DNA from: Dyadobacter sp. NIV53
GTDB lineage: Bacteria; Bacteroidota; Bacteroidia; Cytophagales; Spirosomataceae
Direction: 5' to 3'
DNA length: 64,000 nt
Assembly: GCF_019711195.1 (NCBI RefSeq)
Contig: NZ_CP081299.1
Span: 1,736,001-1,800,000 of the forward strand
Shown here: positions 18,837-27,756 of the stretch, in pieces
Layout of the letters: each line of letters opens with the position of its first letter
Position numbering within the stretch: position 1 is the first letter of the stretch
Translations under genes and position numbers: made by a program
The notes under the pieces: generated by a model
Seen by the model: only the letters and a program-made list of their open reading frames with translations
What the model was told of the DNA's origin: nothing
Database searches by the model: none

Positions 18837-20084
18837 TCAGTTTTTGATTGAAATTTCTTCCAGGTGTTCATACTGATTCATGTCCGTAAGGATTACTTTC
18901 TCACCTGATGAGAGCCCTTTTTTTATTTCTACAAAATCAAAATTGGAAAGGCCTGTCTCAACCTCACGCCGCCGTGCAATATTGCCCTGCATTACATATA
19001 CAGATTGTTTTCGTTTACCCGTAAAAGCGGGCCCGTTGGCAACGCGAAGGGTTTTTGAACTGCGATTGGTCACAACATACACTTCCACTTTCATATTGGG
19101 ACGAAGCGATTCATTCTGTGCATTTTCCAGCTGAATCACAAAACCGATCACACCATCTTTCACCGCAGGTTTTACTTGTGTAATTATTCCTCTTAATACA
19201 GATTCATTTACCTTAATAATCACCGAAAGCCCGGCTTTCACTTGCTCAGCATACACATCTGAACACGAACCTTCTACACGAAAACTGCCCAGATCAGCAA
19301 CACGAGCAAGCATTTCACCTTCGTTCACAGAAGAGCCGATATTTTCATTTACCCAGGTCAACACCCCCTTGCGGTCGGCAACGATATCAGCCATTTTGAG
19401 TTTATGCTGTAATTCTTTCAGATTTTTGCCTTCAATCTGTGCTCCAAGTTCTGTTTCCCGAAGGCTCGCCCCCATCGATTGCCGGTTATAAGATAAATCA
19501 TTTTCAAGCTGTTTTTTTTCAAGCTCAGCTATTTTCAATTCATTTTCAGCTCTTGTAATATCTTCTTTTGTTCCTCCACCTACTTTTTCAAGCCGTTTTG
19601 CATCTTCCAGATCTGCCCTGAGTTTATTAATGTTCAGCAGTTTTATTTTATCACTGATCTCCGCATCATACAGATTTTTATCCAGTTTCATACGAAGCTG
19701 GTCAATACTGTTCTTCTTCAATTCAAGCTGATCCTGGTACCTTTCAAATTCAATCTGAGTGAGCGATTTGTCCAGTTCCACAATTGCCTGGCCCGGTACA
19801 ACCTTTGTCCCTGGTGAAAGAAGTACGCTCTTGATACTGGCACGAATGGGACTGGTAATAATTTGTTCGTAAGCTGGAATCACTTCGCCAGTCGCAGAAA
19901 GTGTATTCTCTACATCGCCTGTTTGAACTACTCCCGTTCTGATACGCGAAGATTCAATCGAACTGCTTAATGATCTCTTAAAAAAGTATACGCCTGTAAT
20001 TAGCAGGATAATTATGATGGTGCCTATAACCCACTTTCGGTTCCTTTCGTTTTTGACTAATTCCGGTGCGACTTCACGATCCAT
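18837..20084 (-). CDS. HlyD/MacA-like periplasmic adaptor subunit
   Basis: This 415-residue membrane-fusion protein has a single N-terminal anchor (WVIGTIIIILLITGVYFF, residues ~19-36). A lipoyl-like half-motif follows (SPIRASIKSVLLSPGTKVVPG), then a long coiled coil (about 110-220). The second lipoyl half (DRKGVLTWVNENIGSSVNEG) and beta-barrel/membrane-proximal domains end the protein. It links the permease to TolC. It is the first gene of the minus-strand efflux block, directly preceding the TolC gene. Confidence 0.92.
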   Translation of the reverse strand: MDREVAPELVKNERNRKWVIGTIIIILLITGVYFFKRSLSSSIESSRIRTGVVQTGDVENTLSATGEVIPAYEQIITSPIRASIKSVLLSPGTKVVPGQAIVELDKSLTQIEFERYQDQLELKKNSIDQLRMKLDKNLYDAEISDKIKLLNINKLRADLEDAKRLEKVGGGTKEDITRAENELKIAELEKKQLENDLSYNRQSMGASLRETELGAQIEGKNLKELQHKLKMADIVADRKGVLTWVNENIGSSVNEGEMLARVADLGSFRVEGSCSDVYAEQVKAGLSVIIKVNESVLRGIITQVKPAVKDGVIGFVIQLENAQNESLRPNMKVEVYVVTNRSSKTLRVANGPAFTGKRKQSVYVMQGNIARRREVETGLSNFDFVEIKKGLSSGEKVILTDMNQYEHLEEISIKN

Positions 20085-20137
20085 TGCTTTTCTGAATTGA
20101 GGCTTATTTTAATTTCATGGCTGATTGCCCATATATA

Positions 20138-20154
20138 CCCCAACATTATGCCAA
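20138..20154 (-). promoter_or_regulatory. possible sigma-54 promoter upstream of the efflux operon
   Basis: On the minus strand TTGGCATAATGTTGGGG has a good -24 element (TTGGCA), but the -12 element TTGGG is one base closer than the consensus spacing. It lies about 55 bp upstream of the adaptor start. The presence of an NtrC-type regulator downstream in the block makes it worth noting. The call is weak. Confidence 0.3.
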
Positions 20155-20191
20155 TAATTAAACCACTTAAAATCAAGGTATTAGAAAATTC

Positions 20192-20224
20192 GAAAATAAA
20201 AAAAGCCGTGCGATAACGCACGGC
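20192..20224 (-). terminator. intrinsic terminator after the exported-protein gene
   Basis: On the minus strand a perfect 8-bp stem GCCGTGCG/CGCACGGC with a TTAT loop (20205-20224) is followed by T7 and an AT-rich tail. It ends the transcript of the gene at 20320-21585 and separates it from the efflux operon. It also makes the small open frame across 20057-20320 unlikely to be a gene. Confidence 0.85.
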
Positions 20225-20253
20225 AGGTGTCAATAAGAACAATAGACAAATGA

Positions 20254-20314
20254 TGCCACCAAGGCACGAGGGCACAAATTCATTTATTTTTGGTGTCTTT
20301 GTGACTTGGTGGCA
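20254..20314. repeat. imperfect inverted repeat
   Basis: TGCCACCAAG at 20254-20263 pairs with CTTGGTGGCA at 20305-20314, with weaker pairing further in to give ~20-bp arms. It lies between the stop at 20320 and the terminator. It resembles dispersed intergenic repeats found in Cytophagales genomes. Confidence 0.5.
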
Positions 20315-20319
20315 AAACA

Positions 20320-21585
20320 CTAAGTTTTTAATTTTTTCTTCTTTGCGGCTGGGAATAATACATTGTTCAGGATCAACCGGTATCCTGCTGAATTTGGATG
20401 CAGGTTGAGATCAGTAGGCTCCTCACCTACCCTGTGCTGATAATCTTCCGGATCGTGCCCGCCGTAAAATGTAAAGAAACCCTTTCCATGCGTACTATGT
20501 ATATAGCGCGCTTCCTGGGCCGATTTATTTTCCGCCAGCACAACCACTTCGGGCTTTACCAGGCGATTTTTAAAAGCAGTTGTTTGACCTAAAAAACCTT
20601 TGATGATAGTCTGGTGATTTTGTGTCAGCATACTTGGAACAGGATCCCACTTGGCCGAAAACTGGAAAAGAGAAAAATAATCATTCGATTCCACAACACC
20701 TACCCTTTCATCAGGCTGATTGTCAATGTCAGAAAATTCTATTTCGTAAGGATATGAGATCGTTTTAAAATCTTTAAAGGCAAATGTATTTTCGTAATGC
20801 AGCTTGCTGTTAGCCGTAGGATCTGCGGGCGTTCCATCGTACATGCTTTCTACGATATCGAGTCCATCTGCTGCGAGTGCTATATCAAAAGTATCCGTTG
20901 CATTACACATGGCAAACATATAACCGCCTCCTGATACAAATTCAGCAATCCTTTTAGCCACTGCCAGTTTCATCTGCGGAACATTGGCAAACTGGAATTT
21001 CTCTGCAATTCCTTCTGCTTCGTGCTTTTGCTCACGATACCAGGGGTAATCTTTATATTGGAAAAACTTACCGAATTGACCTGTAAAATCTTCATGATGC
21101 AAATGCAGCCAGTCGTATTCAGGAAGTTTGCTGCTTAATACTTCGTCGTCATAAACCACGTCATATGGTATTTCTGCATAGGTCAGCACCAGGGTTACTG
21201 CATCATCCCAGGGTAATTTTGACTTTGGGGAATAAACTGCGATTTTGGGCGCTTTCTGCAATTTTACCGCATCCATATTTACATTCGGTGAACTTATTTC
21301 ACTAAGAATCTGACCGGCTTGTCCTTCTGAAATGACCTCAAAACTCACACCACGTACTGTCATTTCTGTAGCAAAAGTCTGGTTGAAAGGCACCATAAAG
21401 CTACCTCCGCGATAGTTAAGGAGCCAGTCCATTTCCATTTCGAAATTTTTCAGTATCCAATATGAAATCCCATAAGCTTTTAAATGGTTTTTCTGGGATT
21501 CGTCCATCGGAATAAGCAGGCGGTTTGACCAGCCATTGAAAGACATCGCTAAAAAAATGATGAGCGGAATAAAGAGGCGTGTCAT
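20320..21585 (-). CDS. conserved exported Bacteroidota protein (GATase-like region)
   Basis: The ~420-residue protein has a signal peptide (TRLFIPLIIFLAMSFNGWS) and then a conserved region seen in Bacteroidota proteins that databases often label 'asparagine synthetase B'. That name is not supported by any synthetase motif I can see. The middle part (KIAVYSPKSKLPWDDAVT and FVSGGGYMFAMCNATDTF) looks like a class I glutamine-amidotransferase/ThuA-like fold. HSTHGKGFFTFYGGHDPEDY near the C-terminus is typical of ThuA-like proteins. Enzymatic activity unknown. I prefer the start at 21585 over 21609 because it places the signal peptide at the N-terminus. Confidence 0.7.
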   Translation of the reverse strand: MTRLFIPLIIFLAMSFNGWSNRLLIPMDESQKNHLKAYGISYWILKNFEMEMDWLLNYRGGSFMVPFNQTFATEMTVRGVSFEVISEGQAGQILSEISSPNVNMDAVKLQKAPKIAVYSPKSKLPWDDAVTLVLTYAEIPYDVVYDDEVLSSKLPEYDWLHLHHEDFTGQFGKFFQYKDYPWYREQKHEAEGIAEKFQFANVPQMKLAVAKRIAEFVSGGGYMFAMCNATDTFDIALAADGLDIVESMYDGTPADPTANSKLHYENTFAFKDFKTISYPYEIEFSDIDNQPDERVGVVESNDYFSLFQFSAKWDPVPSMLTQNHQTIIKGFLGQTTAFKNRLVKPEVVVLAENKSAQEARYIHSTHGKGFFTFYGGHDPEDYQHRVGEEPTDLNLHPNSAGYRLILNNVLFPAAKKKKLKT

Positions 21586-21782
21586 TGGTTTGATTCTTTC
21601 ACGTATCATTTGCAGCTTTACGGAATATATTTTGATTCAACAATTACGGTGAAATGGCAATCCCATTCTATTCATTTTCAGGAAAATTTACCAGGAACTA
21701 ACTGATAAAGCTGCGATTGAACAGAATGCTAATTGTTCTAACGTAATATTACAAAATATGGTGCATAAGCTATAATTATACT

Positions 21783-23027
21783 ATGAATATCCGTGAAAAT
21801 GTAGATGAAGGCCTTCGCTCCATCCAGTCCAACCTGCTGCGAACTGTTCTGACCGCCTTAATTATTGCGATCGGGATTACCTCTTTAGTCGGGATCCTGA
21901 CTGCGATAGAAGGAATCCAGAATTCGGTCAACAGCAGTTTTGCGGATTTGGGTGCTAATACTTTTACCGTTGAAAACCGCAATGATGACGGATTTCGTAA
22001 CGGAGGCCGCCGTGAAAAACAATATCCTGTCATCAATTACCAGGAAGCTGGTGATTTTTCCAATCGATTCCGCAACGAATTTGACGCAACTGTCTCAATG
22101 TCAGCTAATATTGGTGGAGCCATTCAGGTAAATTACCTTTCAAAGAAGACAAACCCCAATATTAATATTGTAGGCGCTGATGAACAATTTATTGGTATAA
22201 AAGGATACAAAGTTGATTTTGGACGAAACCTCAATAAAAATGACCTTGAAAACTCGCTGAATGTTGCCATGCTTGGCCAGGAAGTAGCCCGGAACCTATT
22301 TGGCAATCTTGATCCCATCAGTAAAGAAATTACGTTTATGGGCTCCCGATATAAAGTAATTGGTATTTTACAAAAGAAAGGGTCTTTGGGAGGCGGAACA
22401 GATGCTGACAGGATAATCATTATTCCGCTTGATAATGGACGCGGATTGGCAGCAAACCGCTCACTTACTTACAACATTACGGCATCGGCACCCAATATTA
22501 CGGACGGTGAATTCATATTGGAAGAAGCAAGAGGCCTTATGCGGCGTATCCGCGGCGATGAACTGGGAAAAGAAGACTCATTTTTGATTGAACGTGCAGA
22601 TGCAATGGCCAAAGATTTTGAAGAAATATCCGGTTATCTACGTATTGGTGGTTTTGGAATTGGCATTATTACACTACTGGGTGCATCCATTGCATTAATG
22701 AATATTATGCTGGTGTCCGTAACAGAAAGAACCAGGGAAATTGGCATACGAAAATCATTGGGAGCAACACCAGCTGTGATTCGGTTCCAGTTTTTGATTG
22801 AAGCCATAGTGGTATGCATCATTGGTGGAGTTGCCGGGCTTTTACTTGGAATTTTGATTGGCAATGTGATTTCAACCTCCATCAGTTCAAATAGTTCGTT
22901 TGTAGTTCCATGGTTATGGATGGCGATGGGAATAATTGTTTGCGTCGTCGTGGGAGTAATTTCCGGAATATATCCTGCAATTAAAGCATCCAAACTGGAT
23001 CCAATAGAAGCATTGCGTTATGAGTAA
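21783..23027 (+). CDS. MacB-type ABC transporter permease
   Basis: This 414-residue protein has an N-terminal helix ([20 protein letters not shown], residues ~19-40), a MacB periplasmic core domain and three C-terminal helices. The family signature is [20 protein letters not shown]. The C-terminus [12 protein letters not shown] is classical. No ATPase gene is adjacent, so it may share the one at 16652 or use another elsewhere. It stands alone on the plus strand, and tRNA-Leu follows. Confidence 0.92.
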   Translation: MNIRENVDEGLRSIQSNLLRTVLTALIIAIGITSLVGILTAIEGIQNSVNSSFADLGANTFTVENRNDDGFRNGGRREKQYPVINYQEAGDFSNRFRNEFDATVSMSANIGGAIQVNYLSKKTNPNINIVGADEQFIGIKGYKVDFGRNLNKNDLENSLNVAMLGQEVARNLFGNLDPISKEITFMGSRYKVIGILQKKGSLGGGTDADRIIIIPLDNGRGLAANRSLTYNITASAPNITDGEFILEEARGLMRRIRGDELGKEDSFLIERADAMAKDFEEISGYLRIGGFGIGIITLLGASIALMNIMLVSVTERTREIGIRKSLGATPAVIRFQFLIEAIVVCIIGGVAGLLLGILIGNVISTSISSNSSFVVPWLWMAMGIIVCVVVGVISGIYPAIKASKLDPIEALRYE

Positions 23028-23089
23028 AAATGTAAGTAACAGATAATCAGATAATCAGAAGTTTTTATCTCCTTTTTTGTTTAAAACCC

Positions 23090-23119
23090 TTGCTTAATAT
23101 CTTTTTCTGCCTACTTTTG
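23090..23119 (+). promoter_or_regulatory. Bacteroidota-type promoter of tRNA-Leu
   Basis: TTG at 23090-23092, a 19-bp spacer and TACTTTTG at 23112-23119 match the -33 TTTG / -7 TAnnTTTG consensus of Bacteroidota. The end lies 23 bp before the tRNA. Confidence 0.7.
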
Positions 23120-23142
23120 CACTCCCAACAAGAAAGATCAAT

Positions 23143-23226
23143 GCCCGGATGGCGGAATTGGTAGACGCGTTGGTCTCAAACACCAATGAGGTTACACTCG
23201 TGCCGGTTCGACTCCGGCTCCGGGTA
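23143..23226 (+). tRNA. tRNA-Leu (anticodon CAA)
   Basis: The 84-nt gene folds as a class II tRNA with a long variable arm. The acceptor stem GCCCGGA pairs with TCCGGGT (one G-U). The anticodon stem TTGGT/ACCAA encloses the loop CTCAAAC, giving anticodon CAA. The T-loop GTTCGACTC is standard. CCA is not encoded. A strong terminator follows six bases later. The accessory DNA starts just downstream, a usual place for integrated elements, though I found no integrase. Confidence 0.95.
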
Positions 23227-23231
23227 CATTT

Positions 23232-23276
23232 AAAGAGCGTAAGTAATTGTATATCAATTACTTACGCTCTTTTATT
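23232..23276 (+). terminator. intrinsic terminator of tRNA-Leu
   Basis: A perfect 18-bp stem lies at 23232-23249 and 23255-23272, with a 5-nt loop TATAT and an AT-rich T-tract (TATTTTATTTT) after it. Confidence 0.88.
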
Positions 23277-23280
23277 TTAT

Positions 23281-23304
23281 TTTGGTTACGCATTTGGTTA
23301 CGCA
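23281..23304 (+). repeat. 12-bp tandem duplication after tRNA-Leu
   Basis: TTTGGTTACGCA occurs twice in direct tandem (23281-23292 and 23293-23304). The remaining spacer up to 23575 is AT-rich and shows no convincing gene. Confidence 0.6.
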
Positions 23305-23575
23305 TTCCCTTAAATCTCTAATTGCTATTGTTATATTTGAGTGTTCATCAAAAAAAACGAGCATTTATCCTTTATTTGGTAAGTGCTTTTTTATTTCTGT
23401 GCAAACAAGGCGCAATACATACTTTGCCAGTTGCTCGTTTCAAATATTTTAACTTGTCATTTGTCGTAAAGAAAAGCATAGGACAATTACTTTAAGGTTG
23501 CCCATGAATGAACTTAAAACTTGTAATATAAACATATAGTAACCAACTTAGCTATTTGTGATATGAGTCCATAAT

Positions 23576-24117
23576 TCAATTTTTAAGATGCTTATCAAAT
23601 AAAAACTTTCGCGGCTTAATTCCTAAATTTAAAATTTCAAAGGGTTCATTCAATCTTACTGTTGCTATTGAATCTCCTGCCTTTGATGCCTTTCTGTACC
23701 ATAATTTCGCTTTATCTTTATCAATTACTACTCCTTTTCCGTATTGATATACCTCTCCTACTTTTCTCATACTTATTGCATTTCCCATTTCCGCAGATTT
23801 CCTATACCAGATTAATGCTTGGTGCCAATCCTGTTGAAAAGAATTGTATCCTTCAGCGTAAAGATTTCCAATATTTTTACAACTAGAAGGCGTGTTGCTT
23901 TCTTCATACCACTTATAAGCAATTTTAAAATTTTTTTGAACACCTAAGCCATGCTGATATAACCAACCAAGGTGATGGCTAGCATCAGCTAGAAAATAAG
24001 AATTAGTTGGAGCACCTTTTGAGATTGCTTTTTCAAAGTTGACAGCAGCTAAATTATATCGATTATTGTTGTAGTCATCTATTCCTGATTCATAGGCGGT
24101 GATTCCACTTATCTCTT
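23576..24117 (-). pseudogene. Sel1-like repeat region, frameshifted from the TIR gene
   Basis: The minus-strand frame is open from about 24136 to the TGA at 23576 and encodes ~180 residues of Sel1/TPR-like repeats. Examples are HHLGWLYQHGLGVQKNFKIA, YKWYEESNTPSSC, ALIWYRKSAEMGNA and KAKLWYRKASKAGDS. No ATG occurs before residue ~110. The frame is -1 relative to the TIR gene that ends at 24118, and the shift lies in the AAAAGGGG run at 24123-24130. I read it as the C-terminal half of one TIR-TM-Sel1 protein. Confidence 0.7.
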
Positions 24118-24819
24118 CTATTCCCCTTTTATCCAGCTAAGTGTAAATTTACCACCATACCAAAGGCCAATACAGACTGCAACAACGAACAAAAAAAACA
24201 CAAATATACTCATGCCCTCCTGAAAAGATGTCATGTCCTTTTGTTTCGATATAATTGTTCGCTCCTTTTGCGCGGGTGCAATTTTAAATGTTTCGATTTT
24301 TTCCTTATTAACTATTCCTTCAATTTGATTTAAGTTAGGTTTTGATTGTTCCTCGATATTGGGAAGATTTGGTCTTATTGGATCAAGATTAGATAACTTG
24401 CTTATATTCACCTCTACAAACGGATTACCATCAGCTACTATATCTAATTTTAATGCTACCATTAGTTTTGACAAACCAAAAGTATAATTACTAAATAGAT
24501 CTATATATTGTAATCTGCGAATGCGAAACGGAATAGTGCAATTCTTGATAAGAACAGGTATAATTATTTTCCGCTCGTCTAATGCAAAAGAAATCTCATC
24601 TTGTACATTGATAGATGAAACTGAATCTTCAGAAAGAATTATCAACAAACCTTCACAATTATTCAATGCTTTTTCAATCGCAGAATCCCATAATACACCT
24701 GGTTCGAGATCACTGTCCAGCCAGAGTGATGCCTTGGCATCCCGAAGTTCCTTAACTAACTTTTTGACAAATTCGCTATCTTTTCTCGAGTAGCTCACAA
24801 AAAACTTCGGTATTGCCAT
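24118..24819 (-). CDS. TIR-domain protein with C-terminal membrane helix
   Basis: Residues 1-~130 form a bacterial TIR domain: KFFVSYSRKDSEFVKKLVKE, then LWLDSDLEPGVLWDSAIEKA, LLIILSEDSVSS and QDEISFALDERKIIIPVL. A polar linker follows. A transmembrane helix lies at ~203-222 (SIFVFFLFVVAVCIGLWYGG), so the TIR domain is cytoplasmic and the C-terminus periplasmic. Bacterial TIR domains are often NAD-consuming effectors in antiphage defence, but some are only scaffolds. The stop comes directly after the helix, where the Sel1 repeats continue in the -1 frame. Confidence 0.85.
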   Translation of the reverse strand: MAIPKFFVSYSRKDSEFVKKLVKELRDAKASLWLDSDLEPGVLWDSAIEKALNNCEGLLIILSEDSVSSINVQDEISFALDERKIIIPVLIKNCTIPFRIRRLQYIDLFSNYTFGLSKLMVALKLDIVADGNPFVEVNISKLSNLDPIRPNLPNIEEQSKPNLNQIEGIVNKEKIETFKIAPAQKERTIISKQKDMTSFQEGMSIFVFFLFVVAVCIGLWYGGKFTLSWIKGE

Positions 24820-25097
24820 GAAATTAATTACTTATATCATTTAATTTATGGATCTTATTTTATTAGTATATCTGACGCAATAATTGATAATACAAACATA
24901 TCCTATATATCTTTGTTCTCTTTTACTGCTTCTAAATTACAAAAGTTATTATCCTGCATTTTACCGAATAATAAGTTTAAGACTCTTTTTTCTGTTATCA
25001 ACTGGGCTTAATCTATCATACCTTTAACAACAGGTTTAAAGAAAAGGCCTTGGAACATTCAATTCATTATAATGTTATTTTAAATACTAAAATATAT

Positions 25098-26252
25098 TTA
25101 ACTATTGCCTTCATTAATGGCCAATAATTCCTGATAATCTAAGAATGCATTGTAAAAAGCAACAGTTAACTGTTTATTGCTAAATTCGTATTCTTCGTTC
25201 ATACCCGTTTTTGAGGATAAACTGAGGTTGGTGTATTCGACAATGGGAATTTGATAATTATTTTTAAATCTTAGATCTGGACTTCCGTTTTTATTTACCT
25301 TAAACCATGTATACTCTAAAATTCTTGCATCTTTTGGTACAGGATCTTGTTCCACAAATCGAGTAAATTGGGCTTTTATAATAAACTCTTCTATGCCAAT
25401 TATCCCAATTTCGCCTGATTGTGAACACATCACAATGAAACTTGGATAAATATAAATATCTGCACCATTAGCATTTTGAATCCACATAACATCTAAATCT
25501 GATTTAATGTCAGGAATAGACTTAATATTTAAGTCTATTTCAGTCCTGCTAATAGAAGCAGAATGTAGAGAACGTGTAGTTACTCGGTCATTGTATTCTG
25601 AGTTAGTAATATCCCACATCTTGATTGAGGCTCTTAATGCCTTGAATGCCTCAATCAGTTGAACATATTTAGACTTCACCTCAGCATCGAAATCGGCATC
25701 AAGCATTACATAACTTGACTGCATTTGTTTTTTCGTCTCAGAAATTGCCTCTAATTTTGAGCTGATATTTATCTCAATGTTCTCCTTAAATTTTTTAAAT
25801 GCAAATCCATATAGAAAGATCTTACTAAAAAGTAAATTTCTTTTGCTACTAGATAGCGACGATTGTATGTCTTTTAAATCTTTGGCTAATTCGGCTCGTT
25901 GAGTTCTTGCAAGAAGTATTGCTTCTTTTATTCCCTGCTTATCGGCAGTTGTGATTTCATGTATGTCTACACTGAAAATATTACCCTTGATGTCTGCCTC
26001 ACTGAGATTCTCTTGATCAGGTAAGACATGCAAAGGTTTAGAAGGGAGATAATCATACTTAGGCTTTTGGTCAGGAATGAAAACTCGATTCGAAAATCCA
26101 GATCCAGGAATACTTGCATTGAATGAAGTTCCTCGCTTACTAAACGTTACACTTCCTCCACGGCCACCAATAGATGTACTTATACCGTTTTTACTAAAAT
26201 TTAAATGTAAGCCAGGAATTATTTTTACTCTTTTTCGGAATGACCAAGACAT
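25098..26252 (-). CDS. DUF4236 domain-containing protein
   Basis: The first ~55 residues are a clear DUF4236 domain: MSWSFRKRVKIIPGLHLNFS, then GISTSIGGRGGSVTFSKRGT. The rest of the 384 residues shows a central coiled-coil-prone region (about 100-200). No signal peptide or membrane helix is seen. The function of DUF4236 is unknown; it often occurs in accessory regions next to defence or mobile genes. The 278-bp AT-rich gap to the TIR gene suggests separate transcription. Confidence 0.8.
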   Translation of the reverse strand: MSWSFRKRVKIIPGLHLNFSKNGISTSIGGRGGSVTFSKRGTSFNASIPGSGFSNRVFIPDQKPKYDYLPSKPLHVLPDQENLSEADIKGNIFSVDIHEITTADKQGIKEAILLARTQRAELAKDLKDIQSSLSSSKRNLLFSKIFLYGFAFKKFKENIEINISSKLEAISETKKQMQSSYVMLDADFDAEVKSKYVQLIEAFKALRASIKMWDITNSEYNDRVTTRSLHSASISRTEIDLNIKSIPDIKSDLDVMWIQNANGADIYIYPSFIVMCSQSGEIGIIGIEEFIIKAQFTRFVEQDPVPKDARILEYTWFKVNKNGSPDLRFKNNYQIPIVEYTNLSLSSKTGMNEEYEFSNKQLTVAFYNAFLDYQELLAINEGNS

Positions 26253-26547
26253 ATTAATAATTTAGAGGGTTAAGTATGAAAGATAATAGATTTGTAGCTG
26301 AAATTTTACAGAGCTATAAAATATATTTATTTGCTACGGAACTGGATAAAATTCACAGCTTCCTTTTCTTAGAACTCAAACTAGAATCTCATTTTGCTAA
26401 TTAAATGATTGATCAAAAGTGGTTATAGGGGTCTTAATTGTCGTATAATTCACTTTTAAGAAAGAATTACGTGGTATAATATAATCTCGATCAGGTCCTT
26501 TAATTTAACTTATAGTATACGTTTTAAATCTGGCTGGCAAGTATAAT

Positions 26548-26694
26548 ATGCAGCATAAGGCTTTGGAATATATTGAAGCCGGAAAGAAGATTCACTATTA
26601 CGGCGGAGCCTTTGTTTTGTATGATCCGGTTAAGGCCTTAGAGAAGTGGGAAGGCAGGTTGAATAAATTGGAAGGAATTAAATATATAACTTAA
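26548..26694 (+). CDS. small hypothetical protein (48 residues)
   Basis: An ATG-started frame encodes MQHKALEYIEAGKKIHYYGG followed by an Asp-Pro-containing helical tail. Its amino-acid composition looks real, and the next small gene follows 11 bp later. No homologue is recognised. Confidence 0.45.
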   Translation: MQHKALEYIEAGKKIHYYGGAFVLYDPVKALEKWEGRLNKLEGIKYIT

Positions 26695-26705
26695 ATAGAT
26701 TTTTT

Positions 26706-26897
26706 ATGAGCGATAATTTTGATGTAAAATACGAAATCCGGGAATGCCTTACTACAATTCTAATGTTACGTGAAAAGTTAAATTATATATGCCAAAACAA
26801 TTTAGACCTAAAAATACCTGAGGTGCACGAAGAAATTGAAATGAACAAAAAGGTACTTGAAAAATTTAAACAAGACAATCCTAAGTTCTATTCATAA
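26706..26897 (+). CDS. small hypothetical protein (63 residues)
   Basis: This charged, helical 63-residue protein includes the segment EIRECLTTILMLREKLNYI. It lies 11 bp after the 48-residue frame and before a strong terminator, so the two could be a small bicistronic unit. Not recognised. Confidence 0.5.
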   Translation: MSDNFDVKYEIRECLTTILMLREKLNYICQNNLDLKIPEVHEEIEMNKKVLEKFKQDNPKFYS

Positions 26898-26933
26898 ATC
26901 TGAAATCTGAATAGGATTTATAAAGGTAAGATA

Positions 26934-26972
26934 TAAAAAAAGCGAATACCGAACGAGGGTATTCGCTTTTGA
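26934..26972. terminator. bidirectional intrinsic terminator
   Basis: The 10-bp stem AGCGAATACC (26941-26950) with GGTATTCGCT (26958-26967) is flanked by A7 and T4. Confidence 0.82.
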
Positions 26973-26990
26973 TGGACAAAAAATATCGAC

Positions 26991-27113
26991 CTACATTACC
27001 ATTTTCTTCTTTTCCTTTTTATCCTTCTCCTGATTCATTCTGCGATGGTAATCTTCGCGCTGCCGTTGTCAGATTTGTTTCTCAGTCATCGGTAAATACT
27101 CTTTGTCTCCCAT
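26991..27113 (-). pseudogene. small charged protein gene with in-frame TGA
   Basis: From the ATG at 27113 the frame reads MGDKEYLPMTEKQI, a TGA at 27069-27071, then QRQREDYHRRMNQEKDKK and a Lys-rich tail to a TAG at 26991. The composition is continuous across the stop, which suggests a single nonsense change (for example CGA to TGA). Confidence 0.4.
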
Positions 27114-27254
27114 GGCTTAATTTAATTAAATATCCGTTATCACAATAACCGTTTTCTGAGTAGTCTTACTTTCTGCCTTCACCTGGGTGTATTTGCGCTC
27201 TTTAATGATTTGCATTTTGTAATAAATGGCCCTGCCAGCGTTTAGCAGATACTG

Positions 27255-27755
27255 TTACTTGTAACCATATGAAGCTCTGACCTCCTTCACAGTATCAAAT
27301 ATGCTTATCCCGGTATCATCTGCTTTTATAACCAACGGCTTATTTAAAAAAGAGGGTTCAGTTGGCTTATTTAGGAATATTGCATTATTAATTGCTGCCC
27401 ACCGAACCAAAGCTAGTACTTTTGAAAAATTATTTAATCGATCAAAATCCTCAAGTGATTTAGTTAGTAACGGCATTATATATTTGAACCCTTTGAATTC
27501 TGTATATGTGGTATCTTTTTCGCTAACAAAGTTAAAAAGTATACAACTTGCGTTCAAACGTAATTCCGAACTAGCTTTTAGCGGAGCTACGTTTATGAAA
27601 TTTATATCAGAGCCTATGAACATTGGAGCATCAGTATATTTCCAACCATTAGATTCGTGACCAATTAGCCATTTATCCAAAATTGTGACCTCAGTCGGCG
27701 TTGGTCTGCTTATTAAAAGCTTGTTCTTCAAATATCTTCCAGTTCTTAACCACAA
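27255..27755 (-). pseudogene. C-terminal part of a split exported protein of unknown function
   Basis: This frame of ~166 residues has no ATG start; the first possible codon is TTG. It starts exactly where the upstream gene (27757-29148) ends. Removing one base from the AAA at the junction gives a smooth ELGRSLIRCDLWLRTGRYLK. I therefore read it as the last quarter of one ~630-residue protein. No family is recognised. Confidence 0.55.
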
Positions 27756-27756
27756 A

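Noticed and set aside
20057..20320. 87-residue minus-strand frame upstream of the adaptor gene
   Set aside because: It runs through an intrinsic terminator and an inverted repeat, overlaps the adaptor start and has no conserved features.
23227..23575. Attachment site or integrase remnant after tRNA-Leu
   Set aside because: Only a 12-bp tandem duplication is present; no integrase motif and no second copy of the tRNA 3' end was found in the window.
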